From contig JADJGV010000013.1 of the NCBI GenBank assembly GCA_016707895.1, forward strand, positions 124,001 to 188,000: 64,000 nt of DNA. Direction: 5' to 3'. Of this stretch, positions 63,647 to 64,000 are shown in pieces; the stretch's first letter is position 1; each line of letters begins with the position of its first letter. Both the position numbers and the translations under genes were made by a program. Below the pieces are notes generated by a model. The model did no database searches and had not been told where the DNA came from. It worked only from the letters and a program-made list of their open reading frames with translations. The stretch is from Myxococcales bacterium. Lineage in GTDB: Bacteria > Myxococcota_A > Polyangia > Haliangiales > Haliangiaceae.

Positions 63647-64000
63647 ATGGCTTCCCACGCCCACGACGATCACGAGCCCACGACCACCGGCCCCAAGGTG
63701 CTGGCGACCTCGACGGTGAGCCCCAAGGTGCGCACCATCGCGGTGGTGCGCCCGAGCGAGCAGGAGACCAGCTACCTGGCGGCCACCAAGGCCGGCCTGG
63801 GCATCACGCTCAGGCACTTCGCCAAGAACCTGTTCGGGCGTCGGCGCACCGTCGACCAGCTCAACAAGGGCGAGCACCCGGTGCCGACCACCGCCTTCCA
63901 GAAGGCGCTGTCGGTGGTCTCGCCGATCAACGAGATCGAGACGATCCAGTACCCGGAAGAGAAGGCGGTCTACCCCGAGCGCTTCCGCGGCCTGCACCGG
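63647..64000 (+). CDS. nuoI: NADH-quinone oxidoreductase subunit I, 5' part
   Basis: The ATG at 63647 opens a frame that runs off the right edge (118 residues visible). A His/Asp/Thr-rich N-terminal extension of about 50 residues precedes the family start GLGITLRHFAKNLFG, and the visible end QYPEEKAVYPERFRGLHR matches the segment just before the first ferredoxin motif of NuoI. The eight cysteines for clusters N6a/N6b lie beyond the window. A GGAG Shine-Dalgarno precedes it. Confidence 0.88.
   Translation, partial: MASHAHDDHEPTTTGPKVLATSTVSPKVRTIAVVRPSEQETSYLAATKAGLGITLRHFAKNLFGRRRTVDQLNKGEHPVPTTAFQKALSVVSPINEIETIQYPEEKAVYPERFRGLHR

Overview
The window is very GC-rich (third positions almost always G or C) and carries genes typical of Myxococcota: a CarD/CdnL regulator, an RpoH-type sigma factor with a long acidic N-terminus, several lipoproteins (Cys-rich beta-propeller, choice-of-anchor D, proline-rich TPR), and two chemosensory operons back to back. 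A Kofleriaceae/Haliangium-like chromosome is my best inference. No phage, insertion sequence, CRISPR array, tRNA or rRNA is visible.

Layout. 1-20 kb: a minus-strand coaX operon; a coiled-coil lipoprotein and an HD-GYP response regulator; an ECF sigma/anti-sigma pair; a CBS protein; an EF-G paralogue; TPR, choice-of-anchor and HEAT proteins; HtrA protease; TrxB; hemerythrin; a copZ-copA copper operon; and an rpoH-rsmI-M16 peptidase operon with GTGA stop/start overlaps. 20-31.6 kb: an S41 C-terminal processing peptidase with an apparent N-terminal frameshift, a DUF4124 lytic transglycosylase, a methyltransferase, a large lipoprotein followed by a PaaK/CapK-like ligase, nadB, a candidate structured RNA ending in the only clear intrinsic terminator, and a lipoprotein.

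31.7-54 kb: two complete chemosensory systems transcribed divergently from 43264-43384. The left one (minus) has a REC-REC-STAS protein, an outer-membrane-like protein, HDOD, CheA, MCP, CheW, CheR, CheD, CheY, CheX, CheB and a cytosolic MCP-like protein. The right one (plus) has CheA, CheW, CheB, CheR, CheX, MCP, CheY, a porin-like protein and a membrane CHASE4-HAMP-HPt-HATPase kinase. Each has its own methylation enzymes, receiver, CheX phosphatase and beta-barrel-like protein.

54-64 kb: a two-gene carboxymuconolactone decarboxylase (AhpD-like) operon whose second gene has an in-frame TGA exactly at the second catalytic cysteine, followed by a SECIS-like hairpin with a GGUC loop, so a selenoprotein is likely; a MshEN-like/REC/TPR regulator; CarD; a macrodomain protein; repeat-rich DNA; and the start of a complex I operon, nuoA-B-C-D-G-H-I, with nuoE and nuoF absent from between nuoD and nuoG.

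Two window-wide patterns stand out. First, many operon-leading genes have a TANNNT -10-like hexamer ending only 6-10 bases before the start codon with no Shine-Dalgarno, which suggests widespread leaderless transcription. Second, a double-hairpin element directly follows the stop codons of two unrelated genes and shows compensatory stem changes between copies.
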